A stretch of 64,000 bases of DNA from Rhizobiaceae bacterium (GTDB taxonomy: Bacteria; Pseudomonadota; Alphaproteobacteria; Rhizobiales; Rhizobiaceae), in assembly GCA_025698895.1 (NCBI GenBank), contig JAILWO010000001.1, positions 469,001 to 533,000 of the forward strand, read 5' to 3'. Both the position numbers and the translations under genes were made by a program. Below are positions 24,444 through 34,395 of the stretch, piece by piece. The notes under the pieces were generated by a model. That model was given only the letters and a program-made list of their open reading frames with translations. It did no database searches and had not been told where the DNA came from. Positions within the stretch are counted from its first letter, which is position 1. Every line of letters starts with the position of its first letter.

Positions 24444-26351
24444 TCACACTCCGATGCCTCTTTCCCCGAGCGACACCTTGATCTCGTCGAGGATCGCGGG
24501 ATCGTCGATCGTGGCCGGCATCTGCCACTCTTCCTTGTCGGCGATCTTCTGCATGGTGGCGCGCAGGATCTTGCCCGAGCGCGTCTTGGGCAGTCGCTTG
24601 ACCGGCACCACGGTCTTCAGCGCCGCCACCGCGCCGATCCGCTCGCGCACCATCTGGACCACCTCGCGCTCTATTTCGCCGAGCCCGCGATCGACGCCGG
24701 ATTTCAACACCACGAAGGCGCAGGGCACCTGCCCCTTCATCGGGTCGGCGATGCCCACCACCGCGCATTCGGCCACGTCGGGGTGCTCGGCGACCACCTC
24801 CTCCATGCCGCCGGTCGACAGCCGGTGACCGGCGACGTTGATGATGTCGTCGGTGCGCGCCATGATGAACAGATAGCCGTCCTCGTCGATGAAGCCGGCA
24901 TCGGCCGTCTTATAGTAGCCGGGGAACTCCGCCAGATAGGCGTCGCGGAAGCGCTGGTCGGCGTTCCACAGTGTCGGCAGGCATCCCGGCGGCAGCGGCA
25001 GCTTCACCACCACATTGCCGAGCACGCCCGCCGCCACCTTATGGCCCGCATCGTCGACGACGCGGATGTCGAAGCCCGGCATCGGCACGCCGGGCGAGCC
25101 GTATTTCACGGGCAAGATGCCGAGCCCGACCGGGTTCTGCGACATGGGTGACCCGGTCTCGGTCTGCCACCAGTGGTCGATCACCGGCACGTTCAGCACC
25201 TTCTCGGCCCATTTGATCGTATCGGGGTCGGCGCGCTCGCCGGCAAGGAACAGCGTGCGGAATTTCGACAGGTCGTACTGACCGACCAGTTCACCCCTCG
25301 GATCTTCCTTCTTGATGGCGCGGAACGCCGTCGGCGCGGTGAACTGCGCCACCACGCCGTGCTCGGAAATGATGCGCCAGAACACGCCTGCGTCCGGTGT
25401 GCCGACCGGCTTGCCCTCGAACAGGATCGAGGTCGCCCCGTGCAGCAGCGGCGCATAGACGATGTAGGAATGGCCGACCACCCAGCCGACATCCGACGCC
25501 GCCCAGAAGGCTTCGCCGGGCTTCACGCCGAACTCGTTCTCCATCGACCATTTGAGCGCCACCATGTGGCCGCCTGTGTCGCGCACCACGCCCTTCGGCT
25601 GCCCGGTCGTGCCCGATGTGTAAAGGACATAGAGCGGATCGGTGGACTTCACCGCCACGCAATCGACCGATCGCCCATCCGTCTTCGCCCCGGCGACCGC
25701 CTCGGCGTAGTCGATGTCGCGGCCGGGCGTCAGCTCGCACGTTTCCTCCTCTCGCTGGAGAATGACGCAGGCGTCCGGCCTGTGGGATGCGAGTTCGATC
25801 GCGCGGTCGAGCAGCGGCTTGTAAGCGATGACGCGGCCGGGCTCCAGGCCGCAGGAGGCCGAAATGATCGCTTTCGGCTTGGCGTCGTCGATGCGGGTTG
25901 CCAGTTCCTTCGAAGCGAAGCCGCCGAAAACGACCGAATGGATCGCGCCGATGCGCGCGCAGGCCAGCATCGCCCATGCCGCTTCCGGTACCATCGGCAT
26001 ATAGATGATGACGCGGTCGCCCTTCGCGACACCCAGATCCGTCAGCACCGCCGCGAGCGCGGTCACCTCGGCCAGAGCCTCGGCATAGGTGAACTTTTTC
26101 TGCCTGCCGGTGATCGGGCTGTCATAGATCAGCGCGGTCTGCTCGCCGCGCCCGCCCTTCACGTGCCGGTCGATGCAGTTGAAGCACATGTTGGTCTCGG
26201 CGCCGGTGAACCACTGCCCGTAGACCGCGCCCTCGGCGTGGAACACCTTGTCCCACGGCCTGAACCAGTCGATCTCACGCGCCGCCTCGGCCCAGAAAGC
26301 TTCCGGATCGTCCTTCCAACGGGCATAGACCTCATGATAGCGGGATGCCAT
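24444..26351 (-). CDS. prpE: Propionyl-CoA synthetase PrpE (AMP-forming acyl-CoA synthetase)
   Basis: 635-aa ANL-superfamily enzyme making propionyl-CoA from propionate, ATP and CoA. The ATP loop is YTSGTTGQPKGVVRD, the adenylate site WWQTETGSPMSQNPVG, and the regulatory acetylation lysine is K594 in TRSGKILRATMQ. The beginning SRYHEVYARWKDDPEAFWAEAA with NMCFNCIDRHV matches PrpE/AcsA-type enzymes; the HWWQTE context and lack of the longer AcsA N-terminus favour PrpE. The ATG at 26351 follows AGGGAGGAG by 9 nt; a frame extending to 26606 is a shadow. Acetyl-CoA synthetase activity remains possible. Confidence 0.85.
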   Translation of the reverse strand: MASRYHEVYARWKDDPEAFWAEAAREIDWFRPWDKVFHAEGAVYGQWFTGAETNMCFNCIDRHVKGGRGEQTALIYDSPITGRQKKFTYAEALAEVTALAAVLTDLGVAKGDRVIIYMPMVPEAAWAMLACARIGAIHSVVFGGFASKELATRIDDAKPKAIISASCGLEPGRVIAYKPLLDRAIELASHRPDACVILQREEETCELTPGRDIDYAEAVAGAKTDGRSVDCVAVKSTDPLYVLYTSGTTGQPKGVVRDTGGHMVALKWSMENEFGVKPGEAFWAASDVGWVVGHSYIVYAPLLHGATSILFEGKPVGTPDAGVFWRIISEHGVVAQFTAPTAFRAIKKEDPRGELVGQYDLSKFRTLFLAGERADPDTIKWAEKVLNVPVIDHWWQTETGSPMSQNPVGLGILPVKYGSPGVPMPGFDIRVVDDAGHKVAAGVLGNVVVKLPLPPGCLPTLWNADQRFRDAYLAEFPGYYKTADAGFIDEDGYLFIMARTDDIINVAGHRLSTGGMEEVVAEHPDVAECAVVGIADPMKGQVPCAFVVLKSGVDRGLGEIEREVVQMVRERIGAVAALKTVVPVKRLPKTRSGKILRATMQKIADKEEWQMPATIDDPAILDEIKVSLGERGIGV

Positions 26352-26453
26352 GCGCGCTCTCCTCCCTGCGACTTCTCCTCGTCGCCCGCTTCTTAGCCGC
26401 CCGGCGGCGCGGCCGTCCATGCCGCCCTTGTTCCGAGGCGGCGGATACCCGCT

Positions 26454-26621
26454 GTGACGAAGGCGCTGTCGATCCTGATCGTCGCCATGATGGCGGTGCA
26501 CCTGATCCGCCCGCTGGGTCTGCCGGGGCTGAAGCAGCGCAGGGATGTCTGGAAGATCGCCGTGGGCGCGCTGGTGCTGATCGTTCTCACCGTGGGGCTG
26601 AGCCACGGCAATCTGTTCTGA
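26454..26621 (+). CDS. Small two-span membrane protein (hypothetical)
   Basis: 55 aa from a GTG at 26454: a hydrophobic helix (ALSILIVAMMAVHLI), a basic loop with KQRRDVWK, and a second helix (IAVGALVLIVLTVGL). The hairpin topology, proline-glycine turn (RPLGLPGL) and orderly codon use argue for a real gene; I believe similar short proteins exist in related rhizobia but cannot verify it. Its last 35 nt overlap, tail to tail, the SGNH hydrolase gene on the other strand. Function unknown. Confidence 0.55.
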   Translation: MTKALSILIVAMMAVHLIRPLGLPGLKQRRDVWKIAVGALVLIVLTVGLSHGNLF

Positions 26622-27342
26622 GCTCCTCCGCGAACACGATCCCGATCAGGTGCTCGGCCCAGGCGCGATAGCCCGCTTCCGACGCGTGGAAGCCATCCCT
26701 GGAGAAGCCCGCAGCCGGATCGACGATCGGCAGCCGGTCGGCAGGGACCGCGCCGCGCTCCAGGCACAGCCGGTGGCCGATATCGTTGAGGATCGCCGCG
26801 CGTATCTCGAGCACCTTGCCGAGCAGCGGCGGCAGCGCCGGCACCCGCGCCATCTCGATCACCGGTGACCAGACCACCCGCGCCTCCGGCCATTTGGCGC
26901 GCAGGGCGTAGAGCAGCCCGCCGAACTCCTTCTTGAATCGCGGTCCCGAGTGAAAGTTCTTGGCGTCGTTCGTGCCGACGGCCAGAACGATGTGGGTCCA
27001 GTCGTCGGCTGCCAGGTTGGGCAGGACATGGTCGCGTATCTGGCCCGACGTCGCCGAGTTGAAGCCGGCCGCCCGCCACGTCACCGGCCGTCCCGTCCGT
27101 TCCGCGATCATGCCGGCAAGCTGCGCGGCCAGTCCCCGGTCCGCCTGCTCAATGCCGACCGAGGCAGCCGAAGAATCGCCGAGCACCATGAGCCGGATCG
27201 CGTCCCCCTCGCCTTCGATAATGTGGCGCACCGGACCCTTTGGCGGATGCATGCGGATCGAGCGCCGCCTCACGCCGATCCCCTGCCAGACATAGACCGG
27301 CAGGGCGAGCCACGACAGGAGGGAGCGGAACGGAGCGGACAT
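26587..27342 (-). CDS. SGNH/GDSL-family hydrolase
   Basis: 251-aa lipase/esterase-fold protein. Block I is LGDSSAAS with nucleophile S57, block III GTND with N125, and block V DGFH with D216 and H219, giving a complete SGNH catalytic set. A hydrophobic N-terminus (FRSLLSWLALPVYVWQGIG) suggests a membrane anchor or uncleaved signal. Start: ATG at 27342; a TTG three codons earlier is possible. It lies 132 bp downstream of pgk. The substrate (acyl or acetyl ester) cannot be told. Confidence 0.85.
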   Translation of the reverse strand: MSAPFRSLLSWLALPVYVWQGIGVRRRSIRMHPPKGPVRHIIEGEGDAIRLMVLGDSSAASVGIEQADRGLAAQLAGMIAERTGRPVTWRAAGFNSATSGQIRDHVLPNLAADDWTHIVLAVGTNDAKNFHSGPRFKKEFGGLLYALRAKWPEARVVWSPVIEMARVPALPPLLGKVLEIRAAILNDIGHRLCLERGAVPADRLPIVDPAAGFSRDGFHASEAGYRAWAEHLIGIVFAEELRTDCRGSAPR

Positions 27343-27474
27343 GGATATCAAGAGCTTCTGGATGCGCGGGGATCGAAACCCGCGAGCCCCGGAAGGACCG
27401 TAGAAGCCGTGCCTTGCCGCTCAATGTCGGCAAGCCGCTCCCTGAGCCGGTGATTTTCTCCAGCGCCCACGCCG

Positions 27475-28674
27475 CTATTCACCTTTCAGTGCCTCCACGC
27501 CCGGCAGTGCCTTGCCCTCCATCCACTCTAGGAAGGCGCCGCCCGCCGTCGAGACATAGGTGAAATCGTCGACGACGCCGGCATGATTGAGCGCCGAGAC
27601 CGTATCGCCGCCGCCGGCCACCGAGACCAGTCTGCCTTGCCGGGTGCGATCGGCCGCGTGCCGCGCGACCGCCACCGTCGCCCGGTCGAAGGGCTCGATC
27701 TCGAAGGCCCCAAGCGGTCCGTTCCACACCAGCGTCTTCGCCCGGTCGATCCAGTCCTGCACCGCCGCGACCGACTTCTCGCCGGCATCCAGGATCATCG
27801 AGCCGTCAGGGACGTGGGCAATATCCACGGTCCGGCTCTCCGCGCCCGCCTTGAACTCCCTGGCCACGACCGCGTCCACCGGCAGCACGATGGCGCATCC
27901 GGCGCTCGCCGCCTCGATCATGATCTGCTTGGCGGTCGCCGCCAGGTCATGTTCGCAAAGCGACTTGCCGACATTCTCGCCGCGCGCGGCGAGGAAGGTA
28001 TTGGCCATGCCGCCACCGATCACCAGCGCGTCGACCCGTTTCACGAGGTTCATCAGAAGATCGATCTTGGTGGACACCTTGGCGCCGCCGACGATCGCCA
28101 CCACCGGCCGTTCGGGATTGCCGAGCCCCTTTTCCAGCGCCTCCAGCTCGGCTTGCATGGTCAGTCCGGCATAGGCCGGGAGCAGATGCGCCAGTCCCTC
28201 CGTGGAGGCATGGGCCCTGTGGGCGGCGGAGAACGCGTCGTTTACGTACAACTCGCCATTTTCCGCGAGCGCCTTTGCGAACTCGTGATCGTTCTCCTCC
28301 TCGCCGGCATGAAAGCGCGTGTTCTCCAGCAGCAGGATGTCGCCGTCGCTCATCTGCCTCACCGCCGCGCTTGCTTTCTCACCGATGCAGTCGGCCGCGA
28401 AATGGACACGCCGGTCGAGAACCTCCTCGGCGGCCTGCGCGATCGGCTGAAGCGACTGCCTGGGATCAGGCTTGCCCTTCGGCCGGCCGAAATGCGCGAG
28501 CAGGATCACCCTGGCGCCGCGGTCCGACAGAGCAAGGATGGTCGGCGCCACGCGCTCGATCCGCGTCGCGTCGGTCACCCTACCGTCCTCGTCGACCGGT
28601 ACGTTGAGGTCGACGCGCACCAGCACGCGCCGGCCTTCCACATAGGCTTCCTCGATCGTGCGGAACGCCGCCAT
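27475..28674 (-). CDS. pgk: Phosphoglycerate kinase
   Basis: Glycolytic/gluconeogenic kinase, 399 aa, joining 1,3-bisphosphoglycerate and ADP to 3-phosphoglycerate and ATP. Visible motifs: [20 protein letters not shown] at the substrate site, [40 protein letters not shown] (from [11 protein letters not shown]) and [13 protein letters not shown] nucleotide loop. GGAGG 8 nt upstream fixes the ATG at 28674. It lies in a tkt-gap-antiporter-pgk run, but the gap-proximal terminator suggests its own or the antiporter's promoter. Confidence 0.96.
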   Translation of the reverse strand: MAAFRTIEEAYVEGRRVLVRVDLNVPVDEDGRVTDATRIERVAPTILALSDRGARVILLAHFGRPKGKPDPRQSLQPIAQAAEEVLDRRVHFAADCIGEKASAAVRQMSDGDILLLENTRFHAGEEENDHEFAKALAENGELYVNDAFSAAHRAHASTEGLAHLLPAYAGLTMQAELEALEKGLGNPERPVVAIVGGAKVSTKIDLLMNLVKRVDALVIGGGMANTFLAARGENVGKSLCEHDLAATAKQIMIEAASAGCAIVLPVDAVVAREFKAGAESRTVDIAHVPDGSMILDAGEKSVAAVQDWIDRAKTLVWNGPLGAFEIEPFDRATVAVARHAADRTRQGRLVSVAGGGDTVSALNHAGVVDDFTYVSTAGGAFLEWMEGKALPGVEALKGE

Positions 28675-28740
28675 GACCATCACCTCCATAGCTTTTGGGA
28701 AAGCTGGATAGCCCGGAACCGAACGGACCGGAAAGCGGCA

Positions 28741-30597
28741 TCAGGTCGCGTCGTTGGCCGAATCGGCCGCCGAGCCGTTCTTGGCCGCGGACCGTGCGCC
28801 CCTCCGCCGCGCCCGCCACCATGACCTGATCTTGGTCACGATATCGCGCCGGGTAAGGAAGAGCGGCACCTTGACGCGCGTGGCCTCAGGATCGAGCGAA
28901 ACGCCCACCGCCGTGATGCGGCCATTATCGTTGACGTCGCGCACGATGAGGTCGATCTGACCGAGCGCGACACGGTCGGCATAGTCGGGCCGGACTCCGA
29001 GGCGGGCCGTCATGAATTCCCCGATCGTGAGTTCGGCTTCAGCATCGGTTATCTTGGCATCATATGCGGCCCGCAATTCGGCCGCCGGCCGCGAGGGATC
29101 GACCGTGAAGGCGCCAAAGAACTCGGCGTCGTCTCCCTCGACCGGCGCCGGGCTGGCGAAGAGCCTGTCTAGCAGGCGCGGATAGCGCGGCGAGATGAAC
29201 AGGTAGACGTAGTCGCCGGCCTTGAGTCGTCCGGCATACTGGTAGCGCATCGACCGGCCGTCGCGGATGACCAGCGACGGACGCGCCCAGCGCGGCACGC
29301 GCTCGCCGCGCGCCACCGGGCTGTCGGCAACGACGTGATAGGACAGCAGTTCGTGGTCCGCCGTGCCGGGCAGTTCGAGTTCGACCTTCTCGACCGGCCC
29401 GATGCGCGGGGGCACGACAAGGCCGAGGCGCCGCGCGAGCGGATTGATGGTCCAGCCCTGCACCAGCAGCGAGACCAGCACCACGATGAACACGATGTTG
29501 AAGAAGACGTCGCCGTTCTCGATTTCGCCAAGCATCGGCACGATGGCCAGCAGGATCGACACCGCGCCGCGCAGGCCAACCCAGGAGATGAACGCCACTT
29601 CCGCGCGCTCGAAGTCGAAGGGTACCAGGCACAGCCACACCGCCAACGGACGCGCGACGAAAATGAGAAATATCGCAATCAGGGTCGCCGGGAAGGCAAT
29701 GACGACGAATTGCGAGGGTGTCGCGAGAAGCCCGAGCACCAGAAACATGATGATCTGGGCGAGCCAGGTCACGCCGTCCTGGAAGCGCTTGATCGTGGCC
29801 GCTGCCTTGATCTGCCGGTTGCCGGCGAAAAGCCCTGCCACATAGGCGGCCAGAAAGCCCGAGCCGTCGATCGCGCCGGTGAAGGAAAACAGCAGCAGCG
29901 CCAGCGCGATGACGAAGATCGGGGTCAGCGCCCTGTCCATGTTGAGCCGATTGACCAGCCACACGATGACCATTCCACCGGCCATGCCGAGGATGACACC
30001 AAGCCCCATCTGCCTGACGAACCGGATCACCATTTCCAGCCCGACCTCCTCGGTACCGGCGCCGCTGGCGATCAGTTCGACCAGAGCGATGGTGAGGAAG
30101 ATCGCCATCGGGTCGTTCGATCCCGATTCCACTTCGAGCGTCGAACGCACCCGCTCGCGGATCGTGATGCCGCCGATGCGCAGCAGGAAGAACACCGCCG
30201 CGGCGTCGGTCGAGGCGACGATGGAGCCGAGCAGGAAGGATTCCAGCCAGTTGAAATCGGTCAGCAGAAAGACCGCGACGCCCACCGCGCCGGCGGTCAG
30301 GACCACGCCAATGGTCGCCAGCGTGACCGCGGGGCCGGCCGCCTGCCGGAACGAATGCAGCGTCGTGCCGAATCCGGAATCGAACAGAATGATCGCCAGC
30401 GCCAGACTGCCGACGAAATAGGCCAGCCCCGCATTGTCGAAATCGATCCCGAGACCGTCTACGCCGGCGCCGAGACCGATACCGAGGAAAAGCAGGAGCA
30501 GCGGAGCGCCGAAGCGGAACGCCAGAAGCGAGGAGAAGGCCGCGACGAGCACGAGCATGGTGCCGATTAGCGTCGCGACATAGATCCCCTCTATCAT
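28741..30597 (-). CDS. Potassium/proton antiporter, NhaP2/CvrA type (CPA1) with TrkA-C domain
   Basis: 618-aa inner-membrane antiporter: 12-13 hydrophobic spans in residues 1-400, then a RCK C-terminal (TrkA_C) domain near 405-490 and a further cytoplasmic regulatory tail. The ion-binding motif is ESGSNDPMAIF with the N-D pair typical of electroneutral CPA1 antiporters; GLRGAVSILLAIVPML is also conserved. It exports K+ (or Na+) against H+, useful when the cell sheds osmolytes after hypo-osmotic shock. The last 25 residues are basic (SWWRARRRGARS). ATG at 30597 has GGGAG just upstream. It separates gap from pgk. Confidence 0.88.
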   Translation of the reverse strand: MIEGIYVATLIGTMLVLVAAFSSLLAFRFGAPLLLLFLGIGLGAGVDGLGIDFDNAGLAYFVGSLALAIILFDSGFGTTLHSFRQAAGPAVTLATIGVVLTAGAVGVAVFLLTDFNWLESFLLGSIVASTDAAAVFFLLRIGGITIRERVRSTLEVESGSNDPMAIFLTIALVELIASGAGTEEVGLEMVIRFVRQMGLGVILGMAGGMVIVWLVNRLNMDRALTPIFVIALALLLFSFTGAIDGSGFLAAYVAGLFAGNRQIKAAATIKRFQDGVTWLAQIIMFLVLGLLATPSQFVVIAFPATLIAIFLIFVARPLAVWLCLVPFDFERAEVAFISWVGLRGAVSILLAIVPMLGEIENGDVFFNIVFIVVLVSLLVQGWTINPLARRLGLVVPPRIGPVEKVELELPGTADHELLSYHVVADSPVARGERVPRWARPSLVIRDGRSMRYQYAGRLKAGDYVYLFISPRYPRLLDRLFASPAPVEGDDAEFFGAFTVDPSRPAAELRAAYDAKITDAEAELTIGEFMTARLGVRPDYADRVALGQIDLIVRDVNDNGRITAVGVSLDPEATRVKVPLFLTRRDIVTKIRSWWRARRRGARSAAKNGSAADSANDAT

Positions 30598-30744
30598 CCG
30601 CTCCCGTTCCCTGGCGGCCGGCGCGGCCGCCCCATCCAACTACCTCGCAATCCCCGGCTGGTGAAACCTGCCTTCCGGCCATTTCCAGATGGCACCACAT
30701 TGCCTGTCGGAGCCGGAAACGGTTCTGGATACGGCAAGTGAAAT

Positions 30745-30780
30745 CAGCCGCGTTCCCAGTCTAGGCATGGAACGCGGCTG
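30745..30780 (-). terminator. Candidate terminator downstream of tkt-gap
   Basis: A perfect 12-bp stem, CAGCCGCGTTCC (30745-30756) with GGAACGCGGCTG (30769-30780), and a 12-nt loop, 64 nt past the gap stop. Read on the minus strand it is followed by ATTTCACTT, a poor but present T-rich tract. It probably ends the tkt-gap transcript. Confidence 0.55.
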
Positions 30781-30843
30781 AATAAAGTCTCGCGGCACTG
30801 ATCAGCTTGCGGTTACCGCGACACAGGAAGCGCCGGTAGGCGG

Positions 30844-31854
30844 CTATCCGATCGTCTTGCCGAAGGCGACCGCCGTGTCGGCCATGCGGTTCGAGAAACC
30901 CCATTCATTGTCATACCACGAAAGCACCGACACGAATGTGCCGGCCATCACCTTGGTCTGGTCGAGCGCCATCGTGGAGGAATGCGGATCGTGATTGAAG
31001 TCGATGGAAACCAGCGGTTCCGACGTGACGCCGAGGATACCCTTCAGCTTGCCCTTCGATGCGGCAATGACAGCCTCGTTGATCTCCTCGACCGAGGTCG
31101 CACGCTTGGCGATGAACTTCAGATCGACGAGGGAGACATTCGGTGTCGGCACGCGGACCGAAATGCCGTCGAGCCTGCCCTTCAGTTCCGGCAACACCAG
31201 CCCGATCGCCTTGGCGGCCCCGGTCGATGTCGGGATCTGCGACATGGCGGCGGCGCGGGCGCGGTAGAGATCCTTGTGCATGGTGTCCAGCGTCGGCTGA
31301 TCGCCGGTATAGGAATGGATGGTGGTCATCATGCCATGCTCGATGCCCACCGTCTCGTGCAGGACGGCAGCCAGCGGCGCCAGGCAGTTGGTGGTGCACG
31401 ACGCGTTGGAGATGACCTTGTGCTCGCTGGTGAGCTGGTCGTGGTTGATGCCATAGACGACGGTCAGGTCCGCGCCATCCGACGGGGCCGAGACGATGAC
31501 CCGCTTGGCGCCGGCATCGAGATGCTGGGCCGCCTTGTCGCGCGCGGTGAAGATGCCGGTGCATTCGAGCGCGATGTCGACGCCTTCGGCCTTCCAGGGA
31601 AGCTCGGCGGGGTTGCGGATCGCATGCACCTTCATCGGTCCGCGTCCGGCATCGATCGTGTCGCCCTTGACCGTCACCTCGCCGGGAAACCTGCCGTGCA
31701 CACTGTCGTAGCGCATCAGGTGCGCATTGGTCTCGACCGGACCCAGATCGTTCAGCGCCACGACCTCGATGTCGGTCCGGCCGGATTCGATGATGGCGCG
31801 AAGCACGTTGCGGCCGATGCGGCCGAAGCCATTGATGGCAACCCTGACGGTCAT
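30844..31854 (-). CDS. gap: Glyceraldehyde-3-phosphate dehydrogenase, type I
   Basis: 336 aa, the usual length. NAD site [14 protein letters not shown] at 7-20, catalytic C153 in [12 protein letters not shown] and H180 in [13 protein letters not shown]36 is replaced by ND after strand two (LNDL), consistent with NAD-dependent enzymes. The ATG at 31854 starts [14 protein letters not shown]; the longer frame upstream overlaps tkt. It follows tkt by 28 bp, so tkt and gap form one operon for pentose phosphate/glycolytic carbon flow. Confidence 0.96.
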   Translation of the reverse strand: MTVRVAINGFGRIGRNVLRAIIESGRTDIEVVALNDLGPVETNAHLMRYDSVHGRFPGEVTVKGDTIDAGRGPMKVHAIRNPAELPWKAEGVDIALECTGIFTARDKAAQHLDAGAKRVIVSAPSDGADLTVVYGINHDQLTSEHKVISNASCTTNCLAPLAAVLHETVGIEHGMMTTIHSYTGDQPTLDTMHKDLYRARAAAMSQIPTSTGAAKAIGLVLPELKGRLDGISVRVPTPNVSLVDLKFIAKRATSVEEINEAVIAASKGKLKGILGVTSEPLVSIDFNHDPHSSTMALDQTKVMAGTFVSVLSWYDNEWGFSNRMADTAVAFGKTIG

Positions 31855-31882
31855 GTCGATCCTCTTTCCTGCGACGAATTCA

Positions 31883-33868
31883 TCAAAGGCGGGCGAGCGC
31901 GGCTTCGACCGCCGCCTCGGCGGTGATGCCGAAATGCTCATACAGGTCGGGAGCCGGCGCGCTGGCGCCGAAGCCCTCCATTCCGATGAAGATACCGTCT
32001 CCGCCGATAAAGCGGTTCCAGCCGGCACGCAGCCCCGCCTCGATGGCGATCCTCACCGGCGCATCGCCCACGACGCCGGAGCGATAGTCCTCGCTCTGCT
32101 GGTCGAACAGTTCCATCGACGGCACCGAAACCACCCGCGCCGCCACGCCACGATTCTCCAGCGCCTTGCGCGCGGCGACCGCGATCTCGACTTCCGAGCC
32201 GCTTGCGAAAAGGGACACCTTGGCGTCGTCGCCGCTCGCGCCGACAAGTTCGTAGGCGCCGCGCCGCGACAGGTTCTCGACCACGTGCGATGTCCTGAGC
32301 GCGGGCAGGTTCTGCCGGCTGAGCGCGAGCACCGTCGGCGCGGCCTGCGACTTCAGCGCGATCTGCCAGGCTTCAGCCGTTTCCACCGCGTCGGCCGGCC
32401 GCAGCACGACGAGATTGGGAATCACGCGCAGCGCCGCCAGATGCTCGACAGGCTGGTGCGTCGGACCATCCTCGCCCAGCCCGATCGAGTCGTGCGTCAT
32501 CACGTAGATCACGCGCTGATGCATCAGCGCGGCCAGCCGGATCGAGGGCCGGCAATAATCGGTGAAACACAGGAAGGTGCCGCCATACGGAATGACGCCG
32601 CCATGCAGCGCCATGCCGCTCATGGCGGCAGCCATGCCGTGCTCGCGAATGCCGTAATAGACATAGCGGCCCGAATAGTCGTCGGGCTTGATCGGAGTCG
32701 ACTGGGAGGTCTTGGTGTTGTTCGAGCCGGTGAGGTCGGCCGAGCCGCCGATCGTCTCCGGCACGGCGCCGTTCACCACCTCCAGCGCCATTTCGGACGC
32801 CTTGCGGGTGGCGACCTTGGGCGCGTCGGCTGCGAGCTTTTCCTTGTAGGCGTCGAAGGCCTCGTCCAGGGCCGCCGGCAATTCGCCGCGCACGCGCCGC
32901 TCGAACTCTCCCCGCGTCTCGGCGTCAGCGTCCGCCAGACGCTGTTCCCAGGCATGGCGCTCCTTGGAGGAACGCAGTCCCGCCAGCCGCCACCAGTCGA
33001 GGATATCGGACGGCACGGTGAAGGGCTCGGCGTCCCAGCCCAGCGCCTTGCGCGCGCCCGCGATCTCCTCGGCGCCAAGGGGCGAACCATGCGCCTTGTT
33101 CGTGCCCGCCCGCGTCGGCGCGCCAAAGCCTATCGTGGTCTTGGCCGCGATCAGGGTCGGGCGGTCTGACTCCTTCGCGCGCTCGATCGCCTGCGCGATC
33201 GCGTCCGGATCATGGCCGTCGATGCGGAAGGCGTTCCAGCCCGAGGCGGCGAAGCGCGCGACCTGGTCGGTGGAATCGGCTAGCGACACGGGGCCGTCGA
33301 TCGAGATCGAATTGTCGTCGAAAAAGACGACAAGCTTGTCGAGCTTGAGATGGCCGGCGAGCGAGATCGCCTCCTGGCTGATGCCCTCCATCAGACAGCC
33401 GTCGCCGGCCAGCACATAGGTATAGTGATCGACCAGCCCCTCGCCGAAGCGGGCGTTCATGATCCGCTCGGCCAGCGCCATGCCGACCGAATTGCCTAGC
33501 CCCTGGCCCAGCGGTCCTGTCGTGGTCTCGATACCGTGGGCGAAGCCGAATTCCGGATGGCCGGCTGTCTTGGAGCCGAGCTGACGGAAATTGCGGATCT
33601 CGTCCATCGTCATGTCCTCATACCCGAGGAGATGAAGCAGCGAGTAGAGCAGCATCGAACCGTGGCCGGCCGACAGCACGAAACGGTCGCGGTCCGGCCA
33701 GTCGGGACGCTGCGGGTCGAATTTCAGGAAGCGCGTGAACAGGACAGTGGCGATGTCGGCCGCGCCCATCGGCAGGCCGGGATGGCCCGAATTGGCCTTT
33801 TCGACCGCGTCCATCGACAGGAAACGGATCGCGTTGGCCATCCGGTCGTGTTTGTCGCGTGAAACCAT
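31883..33868 (-). CDS. tkt: Transketolase
   Basis: Thiamine-diphosphate enzyme of 661 aa moving two-carbon units between sugar phosphates. Motifs: [15 protein letters not shown] (about 26-40), the Th[25 protein letters not shown], the TKT pyrimidine-domain stretch [17 protein letters not shown] and the C-terminal domain starting near 530. The start at 33868 is [21 protein letters not shown] good promoter lies about 65-90 bp upstream. First gene of tkt-gap. Confidence 0.96.
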   Translation of the reverse strand: MVSRDKHDRMANAIRFLSMDAVEKANSGHPGLPMGAADIATVLFTRFLKFDPQRPDWPDRDRFVLSAGHGSMLLYSLLHLLGYEDMTMDEIRNFRQLGSKTAGHPEFGFAHGIETTTGPLGQGLGNSVGMALAERIMNARFGEGLVDHYTYVLAGDGCLMEGISQEAISLAGHLKLDKLVVFFDDNSISIDGPVSLADSTDQVARFAASGWNAFRIDGHDPDAIAQAIERAKESDRPTLIAAKTTIGFGAPTRAGTNKAHGSPLGAEEIAGARKALGWDAEPFTVPSDILDWWRLAGLRSSKERHAWEQRLADADAETRGEFERRVRGELPAALDEAFDAYKEKLAADAPKVATRKASEMALEVVNGAVPETIGGSADLTGSNNTKTSQSTPIKPDDYSGRYVYYGIREHGMAAAMSGMALHGGVIPYGGTFLCFTDYCRPSIRLAALMHQRVIYVMTHDSIGLGEDGPTHQPVEHLAALRVIPNLVVLRPADAVETAEAWQIALKSQAAPTVLALSRQNLPALRTSHVVENLSRRGAYELVGASGDDAKVSLFASGSEVEIAVAARKALENRGVAARVVSVPSMELFDQQSEDYRSGVVGDAPVRIAIEAGLRAGWNRFIGGDGIFIGMEGFGASAPAPDLYEHFGITAEAAVEAALARL

Positions 33869-33931
33869 GATCGCTCGCAGATGTCAGGATAGCGGGGAGT
33901 TCCCGGGCAGAGCCCCCAAAAAGGCCCGCGA

Positions 33932-33959
33932 CACATAGCAGGTGCGACCTTGCTGTCAA
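33932..33959 (-). promoter_or_regulatory. Candidate promoter of tkt
   Basis: On the minus strand: TTGACA (33959-33954), 16-bp spacer, TATGTG (33937-33932). The -35 is perfect. A 7-bp inverted repeat, GTGCGAC at 33942-33948 with GTCGCAC at 33970-33976, brackets the -35, so a regulator could act there. Confidence 0.5.
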
Positions 33960-34115
33960 CGAACTGCGTGTCGCACGAAGTCTCCCGTGATCGTATCGGC
34001 GGGGGATATCGCACCGGCTTTGTTGACGCCCTTCTCGCGCGCCGCCTAATGTTCACGCTGCAAAATGTTCGTTCTATTTGCGATTCGTTCGATTGCCTTG
34101 GCAGGTCCCTTCCCG

Positions 34116-34388
34116 ATGACCTCAGACCTCACGCTCAAGGAAGTGCTCGGCCGGCTGGGCCGTGCGATGGAACGGCTTGAGGATGCCGTGGGCGCGCGTC
34201 TGGAAAACGACCAGGACTATGCCGAGGCGGAAGCGGAGGTGCAGCGCATGAACGCCGACCGCGCGCGCCTCGCGCAGGAACTCGACCAGTCGGAAGCCCG
34301 CGCGGAACGGCTGGAGGACGCCAATCGCGAGGTTTCGCGGCGGCTGGTGACGGCGATGGAGACCATCCGCGCCGTGCTCGACAGGTAG
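34116..34388 (+). CDS. DUF4164 family protein (small coiled coil)
   Basis: 90-aa, almost wholly helical and highly charged protein with heptad-like spacing (LKEVLGRLGRAMERLEDAV, EVQRMNADRARLAQELDQSE), i.e. a coiled coil. It fits DUF4164, a rhizobial family encoded next to zapA. It ends 7 nt before zapA and is probably co-transcribed, so a role with ZapA/FtsZ is a reasonable guess but unproven. ATG at 34116; a TTGACG -35 sits at 34023-34028 with CTAATG 17 bp on, a possible promoter for the pair. Confidence 0.75.
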   Translation: MTSDLTLKEVLGRLGRAMERLEDAVGARLENDQDYAEAEAEVQRMNADRARLAQELDQSEARAERLEDANREVSRRLVTAMETIRAVLDR

Positions 34389-34395
34389 GTCCCAG

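Noticed and set aside
27352-27400. tRNA T-arm-like stretch (CGCGGG...CCCGCG around a TTTCGATC loop, minus strand)
   Set aside because: No matching acceptor, D or anticodon arms can be built at the right spacing, so it is just a 6-bp hairpin upstream of the SGNH gene.
28690-28705. AGCTTT-TGGG-AAAGCT stem just upstream of pgk
   Set aside because: Six-bp AT-containing stem without a T-tract, directly before the pgk ribosome-binding site; could be chance.
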